Below are positions 1 to 8,650 of a DNA stretch of 64,000 nt, piece by piece. A program made the translations under genes and the position numbers. Source of the stretch: Lachnospiraceae bacterium (GTDB taxonomy: Bacteria > Bacillota > Clostridia > Lachnospirales > Lachnospiraceae); NCBI GenBank assembly GCA_014804695.1, contig JAAUZJ010000009.1, forward strand, positions 21,308 to 85,307. The letters run 5' to 3'. Under the pieces are notes generated by a model. That model had not been told where the DNA came from. It worked only from the letters and a program-made list of their open reading frames with translations, and did not search any database. Each line of letters begins with the position of its first letter. The stretch's first letter is position 1.

Positions 1-392
1 TATGATTTTAATAGTTTTACGTTTTTTTCAATTTCTGTCAGACATATTTTTTGATTTGCAGGTGACAGACTGTCCAAATTGACTATAACAGCATTAAAAT
101 CAAGATATATGTTGACAGATTTTGAAGCTATTTCAAACATTAGTTTTTCAAATTCTATTTCGCCTTTATCAGTTAGTGAATATACTGCTTTTTCAGGCAT
201 TTTCCCTTCCTTTTCAATATGACTTTTGATAAGACCTTTTTCTTCCAGCTGAATGACCTTTTTGTATATAGAAGGGGTGCTGATTTTTACCCACTTTGAT
301 ATATTACGGTATTCGACCAGTTTTTGAATATCATAAGCGCTCAATGATTCTTTTTTTAAAATCCCTAAAACAATCAAATCTATTGTGGCCAT
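1..392 (-). CDS. PadR-family transcriptional regulator, cut by the window edge
   Basis: This frame is missing from the ORF track because it runs off the left edge. Read on the minus strand from an ATG at 392 it gives MATIDLIVLGILKKESLSAY and continues for 130 codons without a stop. The start LIVLGILKKESLSAYDIQK, followed by STPSIYKKVIQLEEKGLI and YSLTDKGE, is the winged-helix layout of PadR proteins. An AAGGAG ribosome site lies just upstream of the ATG. It is divergent from the MATE exporter and very probably represses it, since symmetric repeats cover the shared promoter. The C-terminal end is outside the window. Confidence 0.85.
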   Translation of the reverse strand, partial: MATIDLIVLGILKKESLSAYDIQKLVEYRNISKWVKISTPSIYKKVIQLEEKGLIKSHIEKEGKMPEKAVYSLTDKGEIEFEKLMFEIASKSVNIYLDFNAVIVNLDSLSPANQKICLTEIEKNVKLLKS

Positions 393-411
393 AAATATCT
401 CCTTTTTATTC

Positions 412-479
412 TTGACAACTACTATAAATTATAGTACTATAGCTTTTGTGTTGCAACTACTATAAAATACAGTACTATA
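412..479 (+). promoter_or_regulatory. Divergent promoter region with two operator repeats
   Basis: TTGACA at 412-417 and TACTAT at 435-440 form a sigma-A promoter with a 17-bp spacer. A perfect inverted repeat TACTATA-AAT-TATAGTA (420-436) lies inside it. A second, nearly identical copy, TACTATA-AAA-TACAGTA, is at 458-474, again over a possible promoter (TTGCAA 451-456, TACTAT 473-478). Binding by the adjacent PadR protein is inferred from position and symmetry. Confidence 0.7.
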
Positions 480-514
480 AAATATATTACTGTTAATTGA
501 AAGGAGTATTAGAC

Positions 515-1870
515 ATGAACGAACAAAGTAAAAAAATGAAGTTGCTTGAAGAGGTGCCAATACCAAAAGCACTTTTGGCGTTGGGACTTCCAACGATGAT
601 TGGTATGTTGATCAATGCGTTGTATAATCTGATTGATACATATTTTGTTGGTAGACTTGGGACAGAACATATGGGTGCGATTACAGTAGCTTATCCGCTT
701 GGACAGGTCATTGTAGGTGTGGGATTGCTATTTGGAAATGGCGCTGCCGCATACCTTTCAAGGCTGTTGGGAAGAGGAGACAAAGAAACAGCAAATAAGG
801 TAGCAAGTACTGCCTTGTATAGCAGTGTTTGTAGTGGAGCAGTTGTTATATTTTGCTCTATGATTTTTATAAAGCCGATCTTAAAGCAGTTAGGTGCAAT
901 CGATAGTGTTATGCCCTATGCACTTACCTATACGAGAATATATATTGTGTTTTCTATTTTTAATGTATTTAACGTTACCATGAATAATATTGTATCCAGT
1001 GAAGGAGCTGCTAAAACAGCTATGTTTGCGTTGATAACTGGAGCAGTATTAAATGTAATATTGGATCCGATTCTTATATATGGCCTTAACCTTGGCATTG
1101 CAGGGGCTGCAATTGCTACGGCTGCTTCGCAGGTTGTTTCGACAGTTGTATACCTTTGCTATATTTTTAAGAAAAAAAGTGTGTTTCATTTTCATATTAA
1201 AGAATTTTGTTTTACGAAGGATATTATGTCCGAAATCTTAAAGATAGGTATTCCGACATTGCTATTTCAGATTTTAACCAGTCTTTCAGTTGCGATGACG
1301 AATGATGCGGCAGCGGAGTATGGTGGTTCGGCGCTTGCAGCAATGGGGCCGGTTACAAAAATTATGTCTATTGGAAGTCTGGTTGTGTTTGGATTTTTAA
1401 AAGGTTTTCAGCCAATTGCCGGATTTAGCTACGGTTCAAAAAAATATGAACGCTTGCGTGAAGCTATAAGAATATCAATTATGTGGTCTACTATGTTTTG
1501 CGTGCTTTTTGGCTTGATGCTTATTATTTTTCCTAGGGTTATTGTTTCTCAATTTGCAAAAAATGATATGGAGATGGTTCGTGTTGGTCAGATGGCATTA
1601 CGGGCGAATGGAATTTCTTTCATGCTGTTTGGATTTCATACAGTATATTCATTTCTTTTTCTTGTAATGGGAAAAGCGAAAGAAGGATGTATTCTTGGAT
1701 CGTGCCGACAGGGAATCTGTTTTGTACCTGTTATTTTGTTCCTTCCAGGGATTTTGGGGCTGAGAGGTGTAATTTATGCGCAGCCTATAGCGGATATTAT
1801 CACTGCTGTTGTTACTGTATTTATGGCATATAATCTCCATAAGAAAGCAGGTATAAACCCCAAGTTATAA
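515..1870 (+). CDS. MATE-family multidrug/cation efflux transporter
   Basis: An integral membrane exporter of about 451 residues, which expels drugs or organic cations by Na+ or H+ exchange in characterised relatives. The start IPKALLALGLPTMIGMLINALYN and the following RLG.E.MGA segment are typical of MatE proteins, with about twelve hydrophobic segments in two halves. The tracked ORF begins at a TTG (497), but the ATG at 515 follows AAAGGAG and is the better start. Control by the divergent PadR gene is likely. The substrate cannot be read from sequence. Confidence 0.9.
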   Translation: MNEQSKKMKLLEEVPIPKALLALGLPTMIGMLINALYNLIDTYFVGRLGTEHMGAITVAYPLGQVIVGVGLLFGNGAAAYLSRLLGRGDKETANKVASTALYSSVCSGAVVIFCSMIFIKPILKQLGAIDSVMPYALTYTRIYIVFSIFNVFNVTMNNIVSSEGAAKTAMFALITGAVLNVILDPILIYGLNLGIAGAAIATAASQVVSTVVYLCYIFKKKSVFHFHIKEFCFTKDIMSEILKIGIPTLLFQILTSLSVAMTNDAAAEYGGSALAAMGPVTKIMSIGSLVVFGFLKGFQPIAGFSYGSKKYERLREAIRISIMWSTMFCVLFGLMLIIFPRVIVSQFAKNDMEMVRVGQMALRANGISFMLFGFHTVYSFLFLVMGKAKEGCILGSCRQGICFVPVILFLPGILGLRGVIYAQPIADIITAVVTVFMAYNLHKKAGINPKL

Positions 1871-1960
1871 AATATCATTTTAAGTGGTGGAGATGTATGG
1901 GGGAAATATGGTAGAATATTTTTAATGCACATATTGACTTTGGAGGTATCTGCTCTCATA

Positions 1961-2413
1961 ATGAGAAAAATATATTTTTATGAGCCGTGTTTTTTCATAT
2001 TCTTTGGAATGTTTCATTTACACAGAATATGGGGACTTATTGACAGGGAATCTTATGCCGCATTTTGGATTGGTGTGATGGAAAACAAAGGGCTATTTTA
2101 TTTTGGGCTAATGGGTATATTGGCAGTGCTTTGTATATTAGGGATTGTTACATTTTTCAGAAATCTGCATCGTAATTATTGGTGGAGATGGATTTACTTA
2201 TGCGGAGGATGCTATTTGCTATTTGATTTGTTTGCCATAGCAACAGGCATGGAATTTTGGCACAAGCTGCTAGCTGCAATGTTTGATGTGACAGCGCCTT
2301 ATTGGAATCTGCTTTGGGGTGGATTTATTGTGTTGGGCGGTTTTATTTTTGTGCTTGGCTGTTTATTATTAAAAGTGAAATTAAGTGAGACAAAGCATAT
2401 TAAGGATCAATGA
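1961..2413 (+). CDS. Conserved membrane protein, function unknown
   Basis: A small hydrophobic protein of about 150 residues with four likely membrane segments and aromatic-rich loops (NYWWRWIYLCGG, APYWNLLWGG). I do not recognise a family. The track starts at 1925, but the ATG at 1961 follows a GGAGG at 1942-1946, although the 14-base spacing is long. It overlaps the next gene by four bases (ATGA), so the two are probably co-translated. It may act with that acyltransferase-like protein, but this is only inferred from coupling. Confidence 0.6.
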   Translation: MRKIYFYEPCFFIFFGMFHLHRIWGLIDRESYAAFWIGVMENKGLFYFGLMGILAVLCILGIVTFFRNLHRNYWWRWIYLCGGCYLLFDLFAIATGMEFWHKLLAAMFDVTAPYWNLLWGGFIVLGGFIFVLGCLLLKVKLSETKHIKDQ

Positions 2414-3483
2414 TGAAAGAAGAAAAAAGCGTAATACGAAAACATTATATTGATAACCTGCGAAATTTAACTATTCTGCTATTATTTCCGGTACATACAT
2501 TTATGATTTGGAATGATTTTGGTTCCCAATTCTATATTTGGCAGGGAGAAAACAAAATACTAAGCACATTGATCGTATTGGTAAATCCATGGTTTATGCC
2601 GTTACTTTTTGTCTTAGCAGGTATGAGTGCACGATACGCATTGGAAAAAAGAACAAATAAGGAATTTGTTTTGCAGCGGATTAATAAATTGCTGATTCCG
2701 TTTGTTGGTGGAATGATATTTATTGTGCCATTCCAGACATTGTATGCGAGAAAATTTTTTGATAACTATGAGGGGAGTATATCGGATAATTTGATATACT
2801 TTTTTACACATATTACAGATTTCAGTGGTTATGATGGGGCATTTACTCCGGGGCATCTGTGGTTTATTTTATTTTTGTTTTTGATCTCATTGATTGCGTT
2901 GATTATTTTCCAACTGGTGCCTTATGAGAAGATTGCGGCCTATGTAGGAAAGATACCAGTTTTCGGTGTAATACTTATCTTTATTCCGGTATGGCTAATG
3001 TACTATTTAGGGAATTTTGGCGGTTTTAGTATAGGGAAGAACTTAGCTTTATACTTGGCAGGATATTATGTGTTGAGTAATGAATTGAATATAGAAAAAA
3101 TTGAAAAAAGTTTTAAATGGTTATCTGGTTTATGTATGATCGGAACGATTGCGTCGGTTACGATATATTATAAGTATGCTTATTATGGTGATTTGTGGGT
3201 GAACTTTATTGGTTGGCTTTCGATTCTGTGTCTGCTTATTTTTGGAAAAAGATTTTTAAATAGAAAAACAGGTTTTACGGATTACTTTAATAAGGCATCT
3301 TATCCAATATATATTTTACATCAGTCAATTTTAGTAGTTTTGGCATATTATGTTGTGCGGATGAACGATATTTTGTGGGTGCAGGTTTTTTGTATTTGTA
3401 TTGGGAGTTTTTTGTTGACGGTGTTGGCTTATCACTTAATAAGATTGATTCCGGTTGTTAAGAAAATAGTTGGGATGAGATAA
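2410..3483 (+). CDS. Membrane acyltransferase, acyltransferase-3 family
   Basis: A polytopic protein of 357 residues beginning HYIDNLRNLTILLLFPVHTF. The conserved H in the first membrane segment, and the following PWFMPLLFVLAGMSARYALEKR, are typical of acyltransferase-3 / OpgC-type enzymes that move acetyl or succinyl groups onto extracellular sugars or lipids. About ten membrane segments are visible. Two ATGs are adjacent at the start (ATGATG); either may be used. The acceptor is unknown. Confidence 0.8.
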   Translation: MMKEEKSVIRKHYIDNLRNLTILLLFPVHTFMIWNDFGSQFYIWQGENKILSTLIVLVNPWFMPLLFVLAGMSARYALEKRTNKEFVLQRINKLLIPFVGGMIFIVPFQTLYARKFFDNYEGSISDNLIYFFTHITDFSGYDGAFTPGHLWFILFLFLISLIALIIFQLVPYEKIAAYVGKIPVFGVILIFIPVWLMYYLGNFGGFSIGKNLALYLAGYYVLSNELNIEKIEKSFKWLSGLCMIGTIASVTIYYKYAYYGDLWVNFIGWLSILCLLIFGKRFLNRKTGFTDYFNKASYPIYILHQSILVVLAYYVVRMNDILWVQVFCICIGSFLLTVLAYHLIRLIPVVKKIVGMR

Positions 3484-3543
3484 CAGATTATAGCATTGAA
3501 TGATAAAGTCAAAAATTGTAAAGTAATTTATATCTCATATTTA

Positions 3544-3581
3544 CTTTCTCGCTTAAAAATATTATAATTTAAGCGAAAAAG
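3544..3581. promoter_or_regulatory. Inverted-repeat operator over the abiE promoter
   Basis: Two 14-bp arms, CTTTCTCGCTTAAA (3544-3557) and TTTAAGCGAAAAAG (3568-3581), are inverted with one mismatch. The loop contains TATAAT (3563-3568), a likely -10 box. AbiEi antitoxins are known to repress their own promoter through inverted repeats, so this is a good candidate autoregulation site. Confidence 0.65.
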
Positions 3582-3597
3582 TAATGAGGTGCGTCGC

Positions 3598-4191
3598 ATG
3601 AACAAAAATGAAATTTTGCAACAATTGATAGAGGAAAATAATGGATATCTTCTCTCATCCAAGGTAAAAGAGAAAAATATCTCAAAAACATTTCTGGCAA
3701 AATATGTAAAAGAAAATGATCTGGAGAGGGTAGCAAGAGGCATCTATATTACAGAAGATGTGTGGCCGGACGAACTGTATATTATGCAAGTGAGAAATGC
3801 GGCGGTTATTTTTTCGGGTGAAACAGCGCTATATCTTCATGGTTTAATAGACAGAGAATATTCGGAGATTTGTGTTTCCGTACCGACAGGTTACAATGCC
3901 ACTCATTTAAAAACAGGCAATGTGCAGGTAAAATATGCATCGAAAAAAAGATACGGACTTGGAGTGTGTACAGTACCTTCGACGAGTGGAAATATGGTTA
4001 GAGTCTATGATAGAGAACGATGTATCTGTGACTTGGTTTCAGACAGAAATAAAATAGAAGTACAGAATTTTCAAACTGCAATGAAGGAGTATATGTTAGG
4101 AAAAGGCAAGAAATTATCTAGGCTGATTGAATACGCGGAGAAGCTTGGGATGAGAGATGAAGTGATGAAATATGTGGAGGTATTTGGATGA
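3598..4191 (+). CDS. abiEi: AbiEi-type antitoxin of a type IV toxin-antitoxin system
   Basis: A protein of about 197 residues with an N-terminal winged helix (NGYLLSSKVKEKNISKTFLAKYVKENDLERVARGIY) followed by the C-terminal domain seen in AbiEi proteins (FSGETALYLHGLIDR, ICVSVPTGYN). Characterised AbiEi proteins counteract the AbiEii toxin without binding it and repress the operon. The ATG at 3598 is preferred to the tracked GTG because GAGGTG lies six to seven bases before it. The stop overlaps the toxin start by four bases. Confidence 0.85.
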   Translation: MNKNEILQQLIEENNGYLLSSKVKEKNISKTFLAKYVKENDLERVARGIYITEDVWPDELYIMQVRNAAVIFSGETALYLHGLIDREYSEICVSVPTGYNATHLKTGNVQVKYASKKRYGLGVCTVPSTSGNMVRVYDRERCICDLVSDRNKIEVQNFQTAMKEYMLGKGKKLSRLIEYAEKLGMRDEVMKYVEVFG

Positions 4192-5036
4192 TTCATACAT
4201 CAAAACAGCTTAAAGATAAAGTGCGAAATATCTCCCGAGGGGATAATAATATAGCAAAGGCGCTGATTAGAAATTTTATCATGGAGCGTTTTTTGGAACG
4301 AGTATCCGTGTCCGATTACCGTAATAATTTTATACTTAAAGGAGGTATGCTTGTTGCTGCAATTGTAGGTGTTGATATGAGGGCTACCATAGATATTGAT
4401 GCAACGGTTAAATCGCTTCCGGTGAATGTGAACGATGCACAGAGGATTGTTTCTGAAATTTGTGATATTCAACTGGAAGACGGTGTTAGTTTTCGTATTA
4501 CCTCTGTGTCAGATATTATGACTGATTTCGAATACCCCGGCATTAGAATGATGCTTGAAGCTGCGTTGGAAAGAATGAGACAGGTTATAAAGATTGATAT
4601 TTCGACGGATGATGTGATTACACCATCAGCGGTGGAGTATGAGTATAAGCTAATGTTTGAAGATAGAACGATTTCGCTTCTTACATATAATGTGGAGACA
4701 TTGCTTGCTGAGAAAATACAGACAATTTTTGCAAGGGGAATTGCAAATACCAGATTGAGGGATTTTTATGATGTATACGAAATTATGAAAATATGTGCAG
4801 ACGAGGTGGATAAACCTCTCCTTTTGAAAGCATTTCATGCAACCTGTAAGAAGAGAGAAAGCGTATTCTCAAAAGAAGAGATGTTAGAAACCATGACAAT
4901 GATAGAAAAAGATCCGGGGATGGCGGGAATGTGGGAGCAGTTTAGGAAAAAGAATTATTTTGTATGTGATTTGGAATGGAACGATGTGTTAAGTGGTGTT
5001 TTAAATGTAATTTCTACATACATAGCGGATTGCTAA
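4188..5036 (+). CDS. abiEii: AbiEii-type nucleotidyltransferase toxin
   Basis: A 282-residue nucleotidyltransferase-like protein of the AbiEii family. The segment LKGGMLVAAIVGVD followed by RATIDIDATV supplies the GG...D-x-D core. EKIQTIFARG and RDFYDVYEI match the later conserved K and RDxxD motifs. In studied systems AbiEii/MenT-like toxins transfer nucleotides to tRNA or other targets and give phage-induced growth arrest. It is translationally coupled to the antitoxin and appears intact. Whether this copy protects against phage cannot be told from sequence. Confidence 0.88.
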   Translation: MIHTSKQLKDKVRNISRGDNNIAKALIRNFIMERFLERVSVSDYRNNFILKGGMLVAAIVGVDMRATIDIDATVKSLPVNVNDAQRIVSEICDIQLEDGVSFRITSVSDIMTDFEYPGIRMMLEAALERMRQVIKIDISTDDVITPSAVEYEYKLMFEDRTISLLTYNVETLLAEKIQTIFARGIANTRLRDFYDVYEIMKICADEVDKPLLLKAFHATCKKRESVFSKEEMLETMTMIEKDPGMAGMWEQFRKKNYFVCDLEWNDVLSGVLNVISTYIADC

Positions 5037-5070
5037 TGCTATTTTATTTTTAGATTACAGCAAGGAGAGA

Positions 5071-5586
5071 ATGTATATGGAGTGTATGATACGTGAATGG
5101 AAAATAGAAGATGCAGCCGGTTTGGCGGAAATGTTGAATAATAAAAACATACTTAACAACCTGCGTGACGGATTACCTTATCCATATACAAAAAACGATG
5201 CGCAGGAATATATTACGTCAATGCTTTCGGCTGATAAAACAAAAACTTTTGCATTTGCGATAACTGTTGATAATAAGGTAGTTGGCAGTATAGGGATTTT
5301 TCGATGTGATAACATCCATTTTAGGACTGCTGAAATGGGGTATTATATCGGAGAGCCTTATTGGGGCAAAGGTTTGGGAACATGTGCCGTAAAGCAGGCT
5401 TGCAGTTATGTGTTTGAGCATACTGATATCATCAGAATATTTGCTGAGCCATTTGCTTATAATGTGGCGTCATGCCGTGTTTTAGAAAAAGCGGGTTTTC
5501 AGTTTGAGGGGTTGCTTAGAAGTAATGCGTTTAAAAACGGAAAAGTTGTAGATATGAAAATGTATTCTTTGATTAGGGAAATTTAG
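5071..5586 (+). CDS. GNAT-family N-acetyltransferase, RimJ/RimL-like
   Basis: A 171-residue acetyltransferase. MGYYIGEPYWGKGLGTCAVK contains the acetyl-CoA binding pattern (Q/R-x-x-G-x-G/A variant), and the tail VASCRVLEKAGFQFEG is the usual RimJ/RimL ending. It probably acetylates a protein N-terminus or a small amine. It is the first of four GNAT genes and follows the AbiE pair by 35 bases with its own AAGGAGAG site. Confidence 0.85.
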   Translation: MYMECMIREWKIEDAAGLAEMLNNKNILNNLRDGLPYPYTKNDAQEYITSMLSADKTKTFAFAITVDNKVVGSIGIFRCDNIHFRTAEMGYYIGEPYWGKGLGTCAVKQACSYVFEHTDIIRIFAEPFAYNVASCRVLEKAGFQFEGLLRSNAFKNGKVVDMKMYSLIREI

Positions 5587-5612
5587 TACCAAGACGCTGT
5601 TGGCGTCGGCCC

Positions 5613-5640
5613 AAATATCGCAGATTGAGAGAAAGGCATG
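5613..5640 (+). repeat. Repeated leader segment, copy 1
   Basis: Twenty-eight bases ending TTGAGAGAAAGGCATG recur almost unchanged at 11491-11518. In both places the copy ends 8-9 bases before the start codon of the following gene. The AGAAAGG is presumably the ribosome site. Confidence 0.6.
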
Positions 5641-5648
5641 CTTATATT

Positions 5649-6173
5649 ATGGAAATCAGGCATATCACAAAAGATGATGATAGATTTGCAATCAGCCATA
5701 TTTATGAGGAAAGCTGGAAATTTGCATATAGAGATATTATTCCGCAAAGTTATCTTGAAAGTATTCCTGAAGGTTGTTGGTGCTCCAATCTGGATAAAGA
5801 AGGAAGGCATACTCTTGTGTTAATTGAAGACGGCATGTTTGTCGGTACAGCCAGTTATTGCAAATCCAGATTTCCTGACTATGACAATTTTGGAGAGATT
5901 GTGTCGATATACTTTTTACCGGAATATATGGGAAAAGGATATGGCAAGTATCTCCTTGAGACTGTTATTGGTGAATTAGAAAGTCTTGGTTTTCATGATA
6001 TATTTTTATGGGTGCTTGAAGATAATTTAAGAGCCAGGAAATTTTATGAAAAAATGGGATTTATGCAGAGTGGACATTACTTAAATGATAATATAGGCGG
6101 AAAAGAGTTAAAAGAAGTTCAGTATTGCGTTAATATCAGAAAATGGAGAAAAGAGCATGGCACTGGAGTATAG
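5649..6173 (+). CDS. GNAT-family N-acetyltransferase
   Basis: A protein of about 174 residues starting MEIRHITKDDDRFAISHIYEESW. Its core IYFLPEYMGKGYGKYLLETV is the acetyl-CoA binding A motif (GKGYGK), followed by IFLWVLEDNLRARKFYEKMGF, the usual last strand and helix. The ATG at 5649 is chosen; the tracked TTG at 5625 overlaps the ribosome-site leader. It overlaps the next GNAT gene by 17 bases. The substrate is unknown. Confidence 0.85.
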   Translation: MEIRHITKDDDRFAISHIYEESWKFAYRDIIPQSYLESIPEGCWCSNLDKEGRHTLVLIEDGMFVGTASYCKSRFPDYDNFGEIVSIYFLPEYMGKGYGKYLLETVIGELESLGFHDIFLWVLEDNLRARKFYEKMGFMQSGHYLNDNIGGKELKEVQYCVNIRKWRKEHGTGV

Positions 6174-6618
6174 AAGATTAACGGAGAATGATCTGGAAGT
6201 TTTTATTGATATGAGAATTAACCAGTTACGGGAAGAGGGTGCAAAAGAGGATATAGACTTAAAGCCGGCTTTGAAAGATTATTATGATCGCCATATGTCA
6301 GATGGAACTTTTGTGTCATGGCTGGCTATGGATGGTGATAAAATTGTCGGAACAAGCGGAATGTCATTTGTGGAGAAACCGCCTTATTTTGGTTGTCCTA
6401 ACGGAAAGATTGGCTTGCTTTCAAGTATGTTTACTGATAAGGAATATCGCAGACAGGGCATTGCAAAAGAATTGCTATCAAGGGTTGTAAATGAGGCAAG
6501 AGAGTATGGCTGCGGTACTGTTCAGATTACTGCTTCGGATATGGGGGTATTGCTGTATACTGATTTTGGATTTGTAAAGAATGGAAATTTTATGCATTAT
6601 AAATTGGTCGGAGAATAA
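6157..6618 (+). CDS. GNAT-family N-acetyltransferase
   Basis: A 153-residue acetyltransferase with the A motif LSSMFTDKEYRRQGIAKELLSRVV (RRQGIAK). It starts inside the end of the preceding gene, so the two are coupled. It has little sequence in common with its GNAT neighbours beyond the fold motifs, which argues for collected genes rather than recent tandem duplication. The acceptor is not known. Confidence 0.85.
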   Translation: MALEYRRLTENDLEVFIDMRINQLREEGAKEDIDLKPALKDYYDRHMSDGTFVSWLAMDGDKIVGTSGMSFVEKPPYFGCPNGKIGLLSSMFTDKEYRRQGIAKELLSRVVNEAREYGCGTVQITASDMGVLLYTDFGFVKNGNFMHYKLVGE

Positions 6619-6624
6619 TAGAAA

Positions 6625-7047
6625 ATGGTAGTGAACTTTTATGAAAATGTGGATGATGAATTATTAAAATTTGCGGTAATCATTGCAAAAACAGAGGGCA
6701 AATATATTTTTTGTAAGCATAGGTGCAGAAATACATTAGAGGTTCCGGGTGGTCACAGAGAGCCGGGCGAGATGATTCTTGATACAGCCAAAAGAGAACT
6801 TTACGAAGAAACCGGAGCAATTGATTTTAGCATTAATCCGATTTGTGTATATTCTGTTATAAAAGATTGCAGTAATGATGTACAGGAAAGCTTTGGAATG
6901 TTATACTGCGCAGATGTAAAGTCGTTTGAGGGAGAATTACATAGTGAAATAGAAAAAATTGTAATTATGGATGCACTTCCGAAAGAGTGGACATATCCGG
7001 AGATACAACCGAAATTACTTGAGGAAGCAAAGAAAAGAGGTCATTGA
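6625..7047 (+). CDS. Nudix hydrolase
   Basis: A 140-residue hydrolase with a complete Nudix box, GGHREPGEMILDTAKRELYEETGA, matching G-x5-E-x7-REL-x-EE-x-G. Such enzymes cleave nucleoside diphosphate-linked substrates with Mg2+. It lies six bases after a GNAT gene and three before another. The specific substrate cannot be inferred. Confidence 0.9.
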   Translation: MVVNFYENVDDELLKFAVIIAKTEGKYIFCKHRCRNTLEVPGGHREPGEMILDTAKRELYEETGAIDFSINPICVYSVIKDCSNDVQESFGMLYCADVKSFEGELHSEIEKIVIMDALPKEWTYPEIQPKLLEEAKKRGH

Positions 7048-7050
7048 ATA

Positions 7051-7506
7051 ATGATTAGATTTAAATACACAGATGGATGTAATCAGGATTTTATTGAATT
7101 GTGTCATGGGTTAGATGACTTTTTAAATGAAATTGTAGGCGGTGAAGAAAATAGGGCCGAGTATGTTCAATATAATAAATTAGACGATATTCATGACGTT
7201 GTTGTGGCTTATGATAATGATATCCCTGTAGGAAGTGCCTCTTTTAAGAAGTATGATGATGAATGTGCAGAGGTAAAAAGAGTATTCGTAAAAAAGGAAT
7301 ATCGTGGACAGGGAATATCTAATGAGCTTATGAAAATGCTTGAGGAGAAAGCCAGGGAAAAAGGATATAAGTATTTTATATTGGAGTCCGGAGAAGTGCT
7401 TGTATCGGCTATGGCATTATATAGAAAAATCGGTTACGAAGTTATACCAAACTATGGACATTATGTTGGTATGGAGAAATCGGTTTGTATGAGGAAGAGA
7501 CTTTGA
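7051..7506 (+). CDS. GNAT-family N-acetyltransferase
   Basis: A 151-residue protein with EVKRVFVKKEYRGQGISNELMKMLEEKA, in which RGQGIS is the acetyl-CoA loop, and SAMALYRKIGYEVIPNYG near the end. It is the fourth GNAT gene within 2.5 kb. It is close behind the Nudix gene and probably in the same transcript. Confidence 0.87.
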   Translation: MIRFKYTDGCNQDFIELCHGLDDFLNEIVGGEENRAEYVQYNKLDDIHDVVVAYDNDIPVGSASFKKYDDECAEVKRVFVKKEYRGQGISNELMKMLEEKAREKGYKYFILESGEVLVSAMALYRKIGYEVIPNYGHYVGMEKSVCMRKRL

Positions 7507-7526
7507 TTGTGTAAGGGAGAAACAAA

Positions 7527-8636
7527 ATGAAAAAGAAGATTATCTTGACAACTGTACTTTTAACTATAATATTATTATCCGGCTGCCAGAAATCGGACAG
7601 CAGTCAGATACAGCAGATGACAAATGAAAATCTCTCTGAGGAGCAAATCGATAAGGACTTTGATAGAGAAGAAGAATCCCCAAAAACAGAAACAGAACAT
7701 TCAGAAGAAACAAAAGAATCCCCATCGTCAGAACCGCAGACCGCACAGCCATCACAAGCAGAAAATACAGAATCAGATTTTTCCCTAGAGAATCTATCTG
7801 ACAGAGTATTTTATTTCAGCAGCGGAGCAGGAGCATGGTCAACTGAGCTTTTTATTAATGGTGACGGAACTTTTAGGGGAATTTTTCATGACACTGACAT
7901 GGGGGATATCGGAGAAAATTATCCAAACGGAACCTTGTATTTTTGTGAATTTACAGGCAGGTTCGACGGGCCGGAAAAGATAGATGAGTTTACTTATAAG
8001 CTGAGACTGGCGTCCATTGAGTATAAGTATGAGCCGGAAAAAGAGGAGATAATAGACGGCGTCCGCAATATTTATTCAACGGCTTATGGACTGGATGACG
8101 GAGAGGAATTCTATTTGTATCTTCCGGGCGCAAAGCTGGCAGAGCTGCCGGAAGAGTATTTAAGGTGGGTTGGATATTATAATCTGGAAAGCACTACGGA
8201 AACGGAACTTCCGTATTATGGTCTTTATAATGTAAATATGGAACAAGGGTTTTCGAGTTATGTGTATGAGGAGCAAAGCCTGCTGGAAAGAATTGAAATG
8301 GAGATTTCTTTTGCTGAGGAACGCGACACAGAGCTTAGAGCGAGACTGCAGGAAGCTGCTTCGCAGGCAGACCTGAAAATGACTAGCGAAGAGTTATTTC
8401 AGACGTGGGATAACGTTTTAAATGTTGTATGGAAGCTGTTGGAGTCAGAACTTGATGATGACACGATGGAAGCTCTTAGAACGGAAGAGAGGGAATGGAT
8501 TGCATTTAAAGAGGCTGAGGTAGAAGCCGCCGGAGAAGTATATGAGCTCGGAACCCTGCGTCCTTTGGTAGAAGCTGATAAAGCTGCCGAATTGACAAAA
8601 GAAAGGGTGTATGAGTTGAAGAAGTATGCGGAGTGA
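7527..8636 (+). CDS. Lipoprotein with a C-terminal LprI-like (DUF1311) domain
   Basis: A 369-residue exported protein. The N-terminus KKKIILTTVLLTIILLSGCQ is a lipoprotein signal peptide with lipobox LSGC (Cys20). An acidic, Ser/Glu-rich linker runs to about residue 85. The C-terminal third (LRARLQEAASQADLKMT, LEEREWIAFKEAE-like pattern) resembles LprI/DUF1311 domains, some of which inhibit lysozymes. The middle domain (about residues 88-225) is unrecognised. It overlaps the next ORF's tracked start. Confidence 0.7.
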   Translation: MKKKIILTTVLLTIILLSGCQKSDSSQIQQMTNENLSEEQIDKDFDREEESPKTETEHSEETKESPSSEPQTAQPSQAENTESDFSLENLSDRVFYFSSGAGAWSTELFINGDGTFRGIFHDTDMGDIGENYPNGTLYFCEFTGRFDGPEKIDEFTYKLRLASIEYKYEPEKEEIIDGVRNIYSTAYGLDDGEEFYLYLPGAKLAELPEEYLRWVGYYNLESTTETELPYYGLYNVNMEQGFSSYVYEEQSLLERIEMEISFAEERDTELRARLQEAASQADLKMTSEELFQTWDNVLNVVWKLLESELDDDTMEALRTEEREWIAFKEAEVEAAGEVYELGTLRPLVEADKAAELTKERVYELKKYAE

Positions 8637-8650
8637 TGGAGGGTAAAATA

